Translations under genes and position numbers: made by a program | Source: Polytrichum commune | Taxonomy: Eukaryota > Streptophyta > Polytrichopsida > Polytrichales > Polytrichaceae | Assembly: GCA_950295325.1 (NCBI GenBank) | Contig: OX485808.1 | Location: 18,126,527 to 18,186,526 of the forward strand | Reading direction: 5' to 3' | Length of the DNA: 60,000 nucleotides | Shown: positions 1 through 11,614 of the stretch, piece after piece | How the letters are laid out: every line of letters starts with the position of its first letter | How positions within the stretch are numbered: the first letter of the stretch is position 1 | Notes under the pieces: model-generated | Databases searched by the model: none | The model's input: the letters and a program-made list of their open reading frames with translations, nothing else | What the model was told of the DNA's origin: nothing

Positions 1-50
1 GATTAGTACTAACCCACCTACAAGCCTCGTGGTAGGCGCTAGGGTTTAGT

Positions 51-1190
51 CTCCCGAGAGGGAGTTGTTGCATCCGATCATACCTCTCATCCCATCCGAC
101 ATACAAAAATATAAGTTTGTGGTTGGTTCGGTTCAAATGTCTTCGATGCGACTAATGTGGGATCTTGGACTTGTTGATTACAATGTTGAATTTGTGTACA
201 AAAAGGAACATCCGGACTGCATACTATTTCAGAGTTTTTATGTCGGATAAACGAGAGTTATGCTCATACGTAATATTATAACATTAGTGGAGAGCAATCG
301 AGCTAAGGGGAAAGGGAAGTCTAGTTTCCAGTTGGTGTCGACTCACGAGAGAGAATTGTCGCATCCAGACATACCTCTCGTCCATCCAACATACAAAATA
401 ACAACCCCTATAAGTTGTGGTTGATTCATTTCAAAAGACTTCGACGAAACTAATGTGGGATCTTGGACTTGTTGATTATAATTTTGAATTTGTGTAAAAA
501 AAGAACATCCGGACTGCATACTATTTCAAAGTTTTTTATGTCATATAAATGAGAGTTATGCTCGTACGCAATACTATGACAGTAGTGTAGAGCAATCAAG
601 CTAAGGGGAAAAGGAAGTCTAGTTTCCAGTTGGTGTCGACTCCCGAGAGGAAATTGTTGCATCCAGGCATACCTCTCATCCATCCAACATACAAAATAGC
701 AACCCCTATAAGTTTGTGGTTGATTCGTTTCAAATGACTTCGATGAGACTAATGTGGGATCTTGGACTTGTTGATTATAATGTGTAAAAAAGGAACATCT
801 AGATTACATACTATTTCAAAAAAATTATGTCGGATAAATGAGAGTTATGCTTGTACACAATATTATAACATTAGTGCAAAGCAATCAAGCTAAGGGGAAA
901 AGGAAGTCTAATTTCTAGTTGGTGTAGACTTTTGGAAAAAAATTGTTGCATCCAAGCAGACCTCTCATCCATTCAACATAAAAACCTCACCCCTTATACG
1001 TTTGTGGCTGATTCATTTTAGATGACTTCCACTAAATTGATTAGGGGTCTTTGCAGCTAATTCCAGTGTCAGATCTACGTAAAACAAAAAGCATCCGGAT
1101 TGGATACTATTTCATAGCTCTTATTTTGCAATACGCTCTTAATATGGAATATTCTGATGCTAGTGTAGAGCAATCAATCAGGGAAAGGGA
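51..1190. repeat. Tandem array of four ~290-bp units, each carrying one family-A inverted-repeat element
   Basis: Units begin near 51, 342, 640 and 929 with ctcccgagag or a variant. Inside each, a left arm (TTGTTGCATCC...ACCTCTCATCCATCCAACATA type) is matched about 200 bp later by its inverse (TATGTCGGATAAATGAGAG...CGTACGCAATA type). About 60 bp of shared spacer (gtagagcaatcaagctaagg...) links the units. The fourth unit is the most diverged. Confidence 0.85.
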
Positions 1191-2138
1191 AGAAAGAGTT
1201 CAGGGTTTAGCGATACATTAATTGCTATGGGCATCCTTCTGTCTCAAAAAAAAATAAAAAATGAATTGCTATGGGCATGTGGAGTATCTGTAAGGAATTC
1301 TAGGTTGTATTATAACCTCCATTAAGCTTTGTGTTTGCTAAGTGTTTGCTTAGGTATAGACATCGACAAATGCATCATGTAATCATGTATTAGGCTATGT
1401 GTAATCAAATACATATAGCCTCCATTGCACCTTCCCAACTTCCTATCAAATATGCACAAATTGGCCATCTTCAATGATGCTCTTGTTAACTTTGATTCAA
1501 GATGAGGCACTAACAAACTCCTCTATCATAGGACCAATACTAAAAGAATGGATTGGAACCCTAGAGTGCCCAATGTAGGCATAGTTAATCATGCTCAAGA
1601 TCTTTGCTTTGAGAGGGTGTGGTTTGGTTCCATTGGGTGGACCCTAAAGAGCCCACCAATCTCTTTTTCGGGTCCCACGTGACCTTGTTTAATTTTTTGG
1701 CATTGGAATACACTTGTTTGATTTTTTGATTTTTGATTTTTTTTGTGTTTGAAGGATTACACATAGCCTTCACAATGCTTAGTTATGAATTGTAACCTAT
1801 TGATTCATAGGTCTAGTTGCAAGCAATTGGACTATTATCCTATACATACACAACATCCACTAAATGATGTTGGTGGTGTGATTATGGCCAAGCATTTGTG
1901 ACAACCATGTGTATTATAGGTGAAAATATTTTCCTGTATAGATCGAAACATCTCCCTAAAATATATTTTGATCCTGATATTATTAATTATATTTATGGTT
2001 TACAAAATATACATAGGGTAAGGGTATTCTTTTTCTTCACAATGTAGATATTTTATGAATATTTAGATGCAAATCTATCGCAAAGGCATTTATATAAAGG
2101 TAATTATAGAAAGTTAGGTAGGGCTTAAGCCGGGGATG
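1191..2138. other. Intergenic, nothing recognised
   Basis: AT-rich sequence with short frames on the minus strand that show no family resemblance or splice structure. Confidence 0.4.
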
Positions 2139-2494
2139 CACTCTAACCTCCCTAATATCATGCATGTGGCAACCAAAGTGTATGTGATATTAAGGAGGTT
2201 TGTAGTGTACTAGTGTTAACATGGATGCATGCTAATAAAGAATTAATGTGGCACGTGACAGTATCGAATGACACAAAATCAACATTGCAATAATGACGAT
2301 GACCACATGATGCATGCAAGCGTGTGGTTTGCATTATTTGGTGGATTATTTTAATATCAAAACCCATGATATATGAGAGGGAAATGTGACAACAAGGAGG
2401 GATATTTAAACTAAGCACACCTGTTCCCTAGGGTCTTGGTATATAAGAGAGGGAGTGACATTATGGATGGGTGACATTATGGAGGTTAGGGTGT
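2139..2494. mobile_element. Inverted-repeat element, about 355 bp
   Basis: CACTCTAACCTCCCTAATAT at the left end is matched in inverse by ATTATGGAGGTTAGGGTGT at the right end, about 22 bp in all. A partial internal inverse (gatattaaggaggtttgtagtgt) follows the left arm. The interior is noncoding. The superfamily is not assigned. Confidence 0.6.
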
Positions 2495-4760
2495 AATCGT
2501 TCAACATCTCCATACTTCATCTAGTTTTTGAAGGGCTCATTCAGTGTCATCACAAATCATCGTTTTAAGCCATTAGACATCAAGGTTTGGTATTTTGGGA
2601 GGGTATATATGATTTGTTGGAATCTAGCAAATAGGTGGGTAGAGTATTTAGAGATCCAATTGACCTCACGAACCAACCTTCCAATATGGAAATAGGTTTA
2701 TGTTTTAGTCAAAGTGGCTCAATGTGGACTTATGATTTGACTGACCACATCATGGTAGACTTATAATCCGTAATTGTGTTGGCTATAATGACATTCATGG
2801 TAGGAATCAATTGATTTCATGGACGAAAGAGTCTTCCATGATTTCATTAAGCAATAACAAAGTATTTTTCCGTACAAATATGGAAGGCTTCTTTTTTCAA
2901 GGTCTTTTTTTCTTGCATACATAGGGTATGGTGTTGCTTCTTTACCAATTTTTGTAGTGTATATATATACTTTACACTATTGTGTTACCTATCACTTTGT
3001 ATGTAAACCCCTATTTATGTCCAGATAAAAGCCATGCGTAGGGTATTAAAATGAAGGTGACGCATGCACGTGATGCCTGCGTTTAGTGAAGGGTGTGCCC
3101 ATTGAGACCTTGAATTAGTTTAGTGATAGAAGTTGCGATGACTCAACAATTCACCTATAAGGGGATAAGTGATTGATGGACCCTCTAATATGGTTGCCCC
3201 AAATTATAAGCATGGTGTTACGGGTTTGTTGCTTACCATCATATTTTGAGATCGTTACAAGTAAGGTTCGTTATTGTCATTGGCTCTTTGTCCGTGCAAA
3301 GCTAGAGGTGTCCGAATCCCATGGTGGCAACCCCTAAATTTTACACAGGGTTGTGCAAATAATGATCAAGGTTTGGACCTAATCATGCATTATGACAAGG
3401 AAGTTTTGCTTCATTAATATGAGGGTCAAATTGGTACATTGTATAAATAATTATGATCTAATCTTTTATCACATCCATGCCTTAGTGTCAATTTCACATG
3501 CTCCCCAACCTTTCTTTACTTGTCCAATATCATATAAATATATTAAAGTATATTTTGTTCCAAGATCATGGCCTATGGCTAAAATATATCCAACCCCTAC
3601 ATGCACATGCCCGTTTTATGATTAGAATTGTTATCCACTTATGAACCGATGCTCAACATTTATGATACTCCCACTTTATTATTCTATTTTTGACGAATGA
3701 TATCTAACTAGATCTGACTTCTTGTGTACTTTGAAAATGCATGCTCATAAATTGTTGACCATTCTAGACTCACCAATCAACATAAGGGGGGAGGGGGGGG
3801 GGGGGGAGTATTAAAGAGTACGTGTGCTTCTTTATGGGGGTCACGTTCGGGGAGAGGGTCCTTGTTGCATACAAAATGATTAACTCAACGGCACCCAAAA
3901 GTGATCGTGAGTGGTGCGAAACAGAACCTACCCGCCCAATCACTGCATCCTTTTTGGGCCACCACTTCTAGAAATTAACCATTTTGGGTACCCCTGGTCA
4001 AGTGCACCAGTAGTGCTCATTCGCTGTTCTCAAATTTTCCGCCTCAGCAAACCCGCGATGGAACATCTACAAAAACCAGATTGAAAAACCAAACCTCCCC
4101 TGATTTAGCGATGGCTATCAAAAGTGCATGTTTTGTGGGATTCCTTTGCTGGAGACGCACTAGCCCCCCCCCCCCCCCCCCCAGCTGTGTCCATTATTGA
4201 GCGTAAAGTAGATATCTATGTTTGAAGACATACTCCAATCTCTATTCAACATATATCTCTATGATGTTTCCTCTTTGACCCTCACCAAACCAATCAAACA
4301 TAGTGGTCCAACTAAGGAAAACGAGCCACTTAAGATCCAACTACCCGATTGTTCCCACAACCCCAGGAACCTTATCCTCCTTCACACATTGAATAATTGG
4401 CTGGACAGCGTGGCACGTGATGACGTGGCATGAATGGCATCCCAGTCAAAGACGGTTGACCATGGCTTGCACCGACATCAAGGGCCCTATTAGTAGTAGT
4501 CTAGTACTAGTGTAGACCCCTGTTCACACCTAATGCTTGATCCCCCCCCCCCCCACCACTACTGAGGAGTCAGTGCCTTACTACTGGCCCAGCCTGCCCA
4601 TTCTGCTCTTAACTTCCAGCCAGGCTCAGCTCATGGACTTCCACCATTCACAGTATATTAACTTACTTGTATATAGAGTGGAGCAATCAAATATTAGTTG
4701 TTAAACTAACCCCCACACGCTCTCAATAAACAATTCAGGCCCCAAACCCCACACTCGCTC
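2495..4760. other. Intergenic with G and C homopolymers
   Basis: No gene was recognised. Homopolymer-rich tracts are a G-rich run at 3787-3807, a C run at about 4165-4182 and a C run at about 4542-4554. Confidence 0.5.
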
Positions 4761-5111
4761 TCATCTGATCACCATTCGTACGACCTTCTTCTTCTTCTTC
4801 TTCTTCTTCTTTGCTGCCACTGGTTTAAGTGATTTGTCGTTTGAAGGGAAGGGGCTGTTTCCACCACTGACCACGAAGTTGTCGCATCCTGCTGTCAGAT
4901 GCATGCTCGCATTTTCATGGTCTGGTTTCTTACAATTGTGTTTTTTGAAGTTAAGGAGTATTTGGGTTGCTCGGTAGGTGTAAACTGAATGTGGATCGAG
5001 AGAAGTGACCATCGGTGAATGGGGGAGAATCGACCGCTGGTTACAGATGAACCGGTTGAGTTTGAGAAGCATGCGGTCGAGGTTCGAGACCTCCTGAGGA
5101 AAATTACCCAT
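4761..5111 (-). pseudogene. Unidentified 116-codon open frame whose first ~30 codons recur at 10549-10640
   Basis: The frame starts MGNFPQEVSNLDRMLLKLNR and ends in a lysine run made by a CTT microsatellite. I do not recognise it. Its first ~90 bp, and about 20 bp upstream of the ATG, resemble 10529-10640 (+), where the frame breaks after about 22 codons (MGDVPEVFELRPVISRTQPV, HL, stop). Shared sequence around a start codon suggests two relics of one gene or transposon. Whether the first copy is expressed is unknown. Confidence 0.25.
4786..4812. repeat. CTT microsatellite
   Basis: About nine CTT units. On the minus strand they would encode a lysine run at the end of the 116-codon frame discussed in the next entry. 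Confidence 0.7.
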
Positions 5112-6433
5112 CGTTGTAGAGGAATCTGGGGGATGTTTATGACATTTGATACCTAGTAGGAGCCGAAGGATGTCAACATGTAACGTGTTGGACTTGGAAT
5201 GCTAGGATCTCGACCGGTTGTGTCCAAAAATCTCCCCGGACATTGTGTTGATTTTTTTTGTATATATTATATGTCCAAAAAGGATGGTTTTGGGATTTTT
5301 TTTTTGTCTTCATGTTTGAATTTACCCATTCTTCTCCCCTTCTTTCCTTTTAATTATAGTAATTTTTTGATTTTTTTGATTTTTTTTTATCAAAGTGGAA
5401 TTTCTTTGCTATGGTCCCTTGACATTTTTGTAGCGAGAGAACCCCTTTTGCCTCTCTCACGACAAACTCCATTGGACCGTGACAACGGATAATGTAGGTC
5501 TTAAAATAGACCTTTTGGGGACCTCAAGTTCCATGGCCACTCTTACGCTTTTTTTCTTGATGTAAACCAAAGTGGCCCCATGATGACTTCAATGACCAAT
5601 CACATATTTTAGAGGAGCAAGGAACGACTTCGTGGTCCATGCTGTAAACAACCCCTAAGGATGATTTTATTCCATTGTATTCGATGTTATTACATTGTCT
5701 TAATTTTGTTGGGTTTTGTTGGAACATGTTTTCAATGCACCTTCTAGCAATTTTTTAAAAATTAATTTTAATAATTTTAATAATTGTTTTTTTGGCCAAG
5801 CTTTGGGTTTTCAAAGTGTTGATTGTGAGTGTGTCCAAATTTGACCTTTGTTTCTTGTGTTCAGACCGTTCTCATTTGAGGCACGAATCTATAGGGGTGT
5901 TTTAAGGTAAGCATCATTATAGCCAGATCTAGTTATCACACTTACACCCTTTCCCACACATGAACATCAACATATGCCAATTTATTGATCGATTCTAAGC
6001 AAGTGGATTACAATTGCATCGGACAACATGAACACAACCACGACACCGGAACACCAAGCAAGAGTCGTGCTTAAAAATGACCGAGTTGGAGACATGTATC
6101 AAACATCTGGTTTGAGCCCCTTTTGAGCTGTGGAAAAGTCACATGCATGATTCAAATAATTTGAGATACTCGTATAATTCTGGCCTTTCAATGCCCAGTG
6201 CATCATGGAAGTGAGTACATGTGATAAACACACACACACATAACTCATGTCCTTTACTAATCGCCTTCCTCAAGATATAGCGCAAAGATTGTCACTGATG
6301 GCCAAGGACAAACGCATCCATTAGGAAGGTGAGAACACATTGAACTATTTTATGATTTTTTTAAAACAATTATTTTTTGACGATTCACCTCCGAAACTGC
6401 CATCGAAACCCTAAAATCATACAGTGAGGTGTA
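5112..6433. other. Intergenic, nothing recognised
   Basis: AT-rich with T-runs and no gene or element boundary that I could support. A short (CA)n tract is at about 6229-6240. Confidence 0.4.
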
Positions 6434-6754
6434 CACTAAAAAGGATATTTAGTGTTTGATACACCGAATACGAACTCATACACTTAATGTCAATAACCCT
6501 ATGAAAGTAAGTAACATTGAATGTAAACTCAAACACTAAATATCAACTATGGTAATATGTGAAAGTTACATATTTGAATTTAGTGTTCGCAAGTCTAGTG
6601 AAATCCATGCTTCCCATGAAGGGAGGTGGCAGTAAGGAAAGCAACGGCACATTAATATCTAATACTAATTATCAAGGAATTGAAAATCAACGTTGAGCAT
6701 GGTAGGATGATAACAACATTAAATATCATCAAACACTAAATATCCTTTTTAGTG
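6434..6754. mobile_element. TA-flanked inverted-repeat element (family T, long form), complete
   Basis: Begins CACTAAAAAGGATATTTAGT and ends with the inverse (ACTAAATATCCTTTTTAGTG), flanked by TA on both sides. The length is 321 bp with no coding capacity. The TA target duplication and terminal sequence fit a Tc1/mariner-type MITE. Confidence 0.8.
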
Positions 6755-7462
6755 TAGTTGGAATGAATCGACCCTCTATTCTACGAGGAGTTTGTTTATA
6801 TTGCAACCCCTTCACCCACGATCAATAAGTTTACATAAACACCACGAACTCCACCAATCGCTAATGATCCCTCCTCCCTTGAGAGCTTTGCATATGATTA
6901 TTACATAAGCGGCGAGGGTAAATCGAAGTTTCATGACAACTACGAAGCCATGGGGGGAGAATCAAAACTTTGCTGAAACTTTGAAGAATCGCCGGGCTAC
7001 AATCTACATCTGTAGGATATTGCGACTTAAGAATGAATCAAAATTTAAAAGGTCCAAATTTATTGTAAGTAGGACCCATAAACTTAGGGGGGGGGGATTT
7101 TACTGCACTAACATGAAAAAGAATCCAATAAATTCAGCACTGAAGTCACAGGAAGTAACTTCGAGTTACCTCACACCAGAAGCTTCTGAGCATAGAAATG
7201 TTGGACTTGGTGTAAACAGTGACTGCATGACATCAATGCACAACATCAATAGCGGTATAAAAGTTCCCAGTTGTATTAGATGAATCATGTAGTAATTTCT
7301 GTATTATAGTGGATTCAGTATAGTACGGTTTAATACCGTCTTGATAGCAATAAGAAAGGTCATTTGTTTCTTATATAGAATAATATGATTCTTATATAGA
7401 ATAATATGATAAGGGTAATTCCTACCTAGATATGAAGGTTCTTGTATGGTATAAAATTAGTG

Positions 7463-7811
7463 AGGGCTGGTTCACGTGAGGTTCCAAGTTCCAAGTCCTG
7501 CTCTTGTCAACAAGTCCCAACTTTAGAGACTTAAGAAACTGTTAAAATACGGTTCATATTTGTTAAAGTCGAATCTTGATTATTTTGTGCAAAAATTCTC
7601 GGGACTTGTGTTGAGAGTCGGGTCTACCTTTTTGCTTGACCGAGCTCTCAACAAAAGTCATGAGCCCCACCTTCAAAAAAGTGTTGCCATGTCGGCATCC
7701 ATGTTATACTTAGGACTTGGGGGACCCATGTGAAGTGGTAAGTCCCAACTTCCATGCTCTCAATGGCTAAGATTGCACACAAGTGACTTGGGACACATGT
7801 GAACTGGCCCT
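7463..7811. mobile_element. Inverted-repeat element (family B) with GGGCTGGTTCACGTG ends
   Basis: The left end GGGCTGGTTCACGTGAGGTT is matched in inverse by the right end (CTTGGGACACATGTGAACTGGCCC). It contains the repeated words 'aagtcccaac' and 'cttgtgttgagagtcgggtc'. The second copy at 39791-40542 is interrupted by another element. The ends are loosely like hAT termini, but no clean 8-bp duplication is seen. Confidence 0.7.
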
Positions 7812-7874
7812 TATGGTGCTATGAAAGAAAAGTGCCATCGATTTAAACACATGTGCATACATGAACGTTTAGTA

Positions 7875-8060
7875 CATTGAAAATGATGTTTAGTGTCACT
7901 TACAATTTGAGTTTACACAATGCTATATCTTTCTACTATTGTATTGTTAATGTTCAAACTACTAATGTAACATTTGCTGGTAAAATATGAGATATACAAC
8001 TGATAGATATAGCATTCCGTAATTCCAAATAGTAAGTGACACTAAATATCGTGTTCAGTG
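7875..8060. mobile_element. TA-flanked inverted-repeat element (family T, short form)
   Basis: A 186-bp element with about 27-bp ends (CATTGAAAATGATGTTTAGT... and its inverse ...ACTAAATATCGTGTTCAGTG), flanked by TA on both sides. It lies 47 bp from the next family member. Confidence 0.75.
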
Positions 8061-8107
8061 TAGTGTCCATGTGGTAAAAGGACAAGGTGGGAACCACTGT
8101 TGGACTA

Positions 8108-8479
8108 CACTTAATATGATATTTAGTGTCACCAATTCTAATTGTCTTTGCTCGATACTAACTGTAAACCGTAGTATAGTGTCACCAACACTAGATGTTA
8201 ACCCAACATTATTTGTCATTCCTTGTAAATGTTGGGGGATTATAGATTCACAGTATTGCAATTACAATTACTTCCCAAGTGATTTTTCATCCAAATTTCC
8301 AAACATCCATGACAATATCTCATCACAAGTTGTGGACAAGAGAAGGTAGGGTTTTGGCCAATGGATGGACTCATCCATCACCCATGACAATATTTGTTCA
8401 CTTTTTCATAAGCAGTGTCATCCAAAAATTTGCCATAGTGACATAAAATACCATATGAAACTAAATACCACATTGAATG
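8108..8479. mobile_element. TA-flanked inverted-repeat element (family T, 373-bp form)
   Basis: This 372-bp element is flanked by TA (8106-8107 and 8480-8481). It starts CACTTAATATGATATTTAGT and ends in the inverse. The interior (gtcaccaattctaattgtct ... ccaacattatttgtcattcc) is shared closely with 39946-40318 and 56878-57253. Confidence 0.85.
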
Positions 8480-8861
8480 TAGTCTTTTCTTGTTTTCATA
8501 CCACTTGGGTAAATGCAATGAGGAAACTTTTAAGACATGTAGAGTACAGGTACAATAAGGTGATTTGTTTTCAAAACCATTTGAGTCTACATACCATGTA
8601 AAATCACCATAGTGGTATGAATACGGTATTAGTATGGTATTGACGCAAATAATAACTTGAAGATAGCGAGATTCTTTCCCCTACTGATACCCACCATATA
8701 GGTTCCTTCTTGGTTCTTCTATTCCATTATAAATATTGTGAAATCATACCCTCCATTCACCCCTAAGATTCAAGTCCAACGTTTGGTCCAAACCGAATGA
8801 CCATGCCATTTTTTAATCTAGGTATGAGCCAAGACCCCACATTTTTCTTTACTTTTACATC

Positions 8862-8975
8862 ATGATGTGCTTTACTAGTTTATATACTTGTACTTTAGTT
8901 TGTGGTCGGGTGCCTCCAATGTCGACTAGCATATTATCGGAGCGCAATGAGTTTCCATCCCCTTCACCATGTTTC
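8862..8975 (+). repeat. Dispersed repeat, inverted relative to 13930-14034
   Basis: The stretch 'gtgctttactagtttatatacttgtactttagtttg...gggtgcctc...gagtttccatcccctt' recurs in reverse complement 5 kb downstream with a few substitutions and indels. It has no coding sense. Confidence 0.7.
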
Positions 8976-9429
8976 GAAGTGCGTGCGAGGGCGGGCGGGT
9001 CTTTAAAAGGCCAGAATCTTTTGCAAACTTGACTTTCGATGCTCTCCGAGAACAAATTCGAGGTGCATGGGGAAAACATGGGCAGTTTGAGTTAATATAA
9101 GCGACGCTTAAACAACCACTTTTCGGCGAGTCTGCACCTAAGGTTACGTCCCGGAGGATACGAAGCATGAAAGCAGTGCAAAAAGGTTGTTTAGCAAACC
9201 CAAATCCGCATGCATGATGTGGCCATTTCCATTTCGTTATTTTTGGAACTCGTATGTCAACGCAAAGATTCTCTTTCTTATTCCTGTAGGTCCCGTAAAT
9301 CACGTTGACGATGAACTTAGAATAGTTAACAAAGTTCTTAACATTGCATTCAATCTCTTTCTAACACACGTCTTTCTAGTGTTCATTCTTGCAAGTTTTC
9401 GAATCCACATCTAACCACACATATCACCC

Positions 9430-9800
9430 AAATATAGGTGTAACTAAACTAGGGTAACTTAAGGTAGATGCGTCTAATTTTGTTACTTATCTAGTTTATT
9501 GACCTACATTGGAGTGGTATGTCGGTTGGTGTGGCTCCAAGAACAGACACCAAAAAAGCGAGTGTTGAAAACAAATCGAACTTGCATGCTCAAAAATACG
9601 ATAACTGTTCTAGGTTCAATAGTCGACAGAATTGGGTAGACCTAGTATACAAGCATTCGATGAGCACACGAACCGTCACCTTAAAAGTGAAAATCATATT
9701 CCTATGAGCTCTGAAAATCAGGAGGAAAAGTGGGCTCCAGCCTCGATTTGTGTTTGCCCACCCTCTCGTACTAATCACGTGTTTCAGATCCTGTGAGACA
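9430..9800 (+). repeat. Dispersed repeat family D, copy 1
   Basis: Shared landmarks are 'acaccaaaaa', 'gttctaggttcaatagtc', 'atgagctc..aaaa...gaggaaa' and 'ctcgtactaatcacgtg'. Other copies are at about 27485-27860, 38930-39180 and 59690-60000, with a reverse copy at 24110-24290. All are highly diverged, with no readable protein. Confidence 0.55.
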
Positions 9801-9940
9801 GACATGGGCTAGTTGGGAAAGTAACCATTTCAGACCCATCTACTTTACCTTTTAAACTCGAATAGCCTGTGATGGAAAAAAGATAAAATACTTCCACTGA
9901 TACAAAGATTGTGGTCCAATTTTTTTTGGGTGTCACACAA

Positions 9941-9966
9941 CCATGCTGCTGCTGCTGCTGCTGCTT
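9941..9966. repeat. CTG microsatellite, six to seven units
   Basis: A (CTG)n run ends in 'cttgcag'. A second CTG run lies about 250 bp downstream at 10199. Confidence 0.7.
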
Positions 9967-10195
9967 GCAGATCGTGGGACCAGATTTACGGCAGTTGATA
10001 CGATTGTATACAAACGATGGCTCATTGGACATTCGCCTGACATTCCGCCCTTAGCTTGCTTCAAGAATTCTCCAAATTAGCCTGCAAGAAGCTTGGCAAC
10101 TCTACCACTCGAGTCGATGAAGTAATTAACCCGAGGAGCCACCTTCCGCAAAAGTTACTTACATGCTCATTAACTTTGATCTCACTTTGCACCAG

Positions 10196-10250
10196 CCCTG
10201 CTGCTGCTGCTGCTGGGACTCCTGGGACTCCTGGGACTCCTGACTGGGAG
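10196..10250. repeat. CTG microsatellite joined to a GGGACTCCT repeat
   Basis: Five CTG units are followed by 'gggactcct' repeated three times and a fourth, altered unit. The open frame across it reads as Ala then Gly-Thr-Pro repeats and appears fortuitous. Confidence 0.65.
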
Positions 10251-10528
10251 GCTCCTGGCGAGCCCTTACAGTGTGTTCCCTTGTAAGGAAGTACGTGACA
10301 TCAGCCAGCTTCTTCCAAAGGGCAAGGGAAATGAGTGGTCCCCAGCTTTTGATGTTGTTTTTTGTTTTTGCTTTCGAATTTTGATTTTATTGCCAAAAAC
10401 GCATACCAAGCCCATCTGTGTCCGGCGCAGAGATTTTTAGGGCACCATTGGTTGGAGATCCCAGTGTTCCCATGTCCAACAGATCACACCTTGTGATCTT
10501 TCAGTTTTTTCTTTATTAGGTTAGGGTA

Positions 10529-10640
10529 TATTCCACAGATTCCTCGAACATGATGGGTGATGTTCCTGAAGTCTTTGAACTTCGACCGGTGATTTCTCGA
10601 ACTCAACCAGTTCATCTGTAACTGGCGGTCAGGTTTCCCC
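10529..10640 (+). pseudogene. Diverged second copy of the 5111-5020 coding-like segment
   Basis: Shares 'cagattcctc...atgATGGGT', 'gaact(t/c)cgaccg' and 'ctcaacc(a/g)gttcatctgtaac' with the minus-strand copy. A 1- to 2-base shift after the seventh codon takes it out of frame with the other copy and it stops after 22 codons, so it looks broken. Confidence 0.25.
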
Positions 10641-10683
10641 GTTTATTGAAGCCCATACAAGGCCATTGTCAAGGAGAGAGAGA

Positions 10684-10906
10684 GGGGAAGTATTGTATAC
10701 GAGCGAACCTCTCATCCATCCAACATAAGAATTTGACCTTATAGGTTTGTGTTGATTCATCTCAAATGATTTCAAGTAGACTAGTTCAGGGTTTTTAAAA
10801 CTCATTTTGGTGTCAAATCAACTAAGAAATAGTATCCTCTAGTTTGAGTTCCCCCCCCCCCCCAATGAATGAAAGGTATCATAATGTTCGTATACGATAA
10901 TTCCCT
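10684..10906. mobile_element. Family-A inverted-repeat element, single copy
   Basis: The left end (ATTGTATACGAGCGAACC then CTCATCCATCCAACAT) and the right end (ATGAATGAAAGG...GTTCGTATACGATAATTCCC) are imperfect inverted repeats of about 35-40 bp. The interior shares the 'ataggtttgtg...gattcatctcaaatga' block with the array at 1-1190. It has no coding capacity, as expected of a MITE. A C14 run lies near its right end. Confidence 0.8.
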
Positions 10907-11614
10907 CTTTTCCACTTTCAATGTCCAGAGAGATTCTGCACACAATTGGTCGAGATCCAAGTGTTTCTAAGTTCAACAAGTTACATCTTGATGATAGATA
11001 TCTTTCGGGCTTTTTTTTAAAAAAAGAAAAGAAGATATGACTTTAAGGTGTATGATGTAGATCCTTTTAAAACGATCTGCAAGGTTGCGTAAAGTCTCAA
11101 ACTTAAACTCGTTATTTTTCAAACACAATTGGCCCATTATAACTAGTGCTCAAATCCCGTTGTATGCCGCCATGACCAAGATTCAAAGTAGAGATAGGGC
11201 GTTTCTCTTGGGTGCACACAATGGGACCATATAATCCTTAAAAGGACAACAAGATACCCAAACATAATTAACATAGCCTACATTTAGTAACTTATCATTC
11301 CAAGAAATCTTGGATTTGGAGTAAATATAGAGGAGGTCAGTAGCTTACCATAGCGTTTCATAGTTGTATATGACATCCGCATAGCTGAAAGATTCCTCCA
11401 CAACCTTCACCATTTGATGTTGTGCGAATCCTTGCATAGTCATCAACTTGATACATTTCACAAAGGCCACATGAGATCCTACTAGGGGACTCAGTTTTGA
11501 ACACATTCATAATCAACACTTTGAAGTGTCACTGGTTATTCATACATTTTCTAGCATCGACACAACTAAGATGTAGAATAACTATCTTTCTTTTATTAAT
11601 TACCAACAAGACCT

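Noticed and set aside
1-1190. CRISPR-like array
   Set aside because: The repeats are ~290 bp with nearly identical spacers in plant nuclear DNA; they are tandem transposon copies.
3290-3350. tRNA-like T-arm (ggtgtccgaatcccat)
   Set aside because: No matching acceptor stem, D-arm or anticodon arm could be drawn around it.
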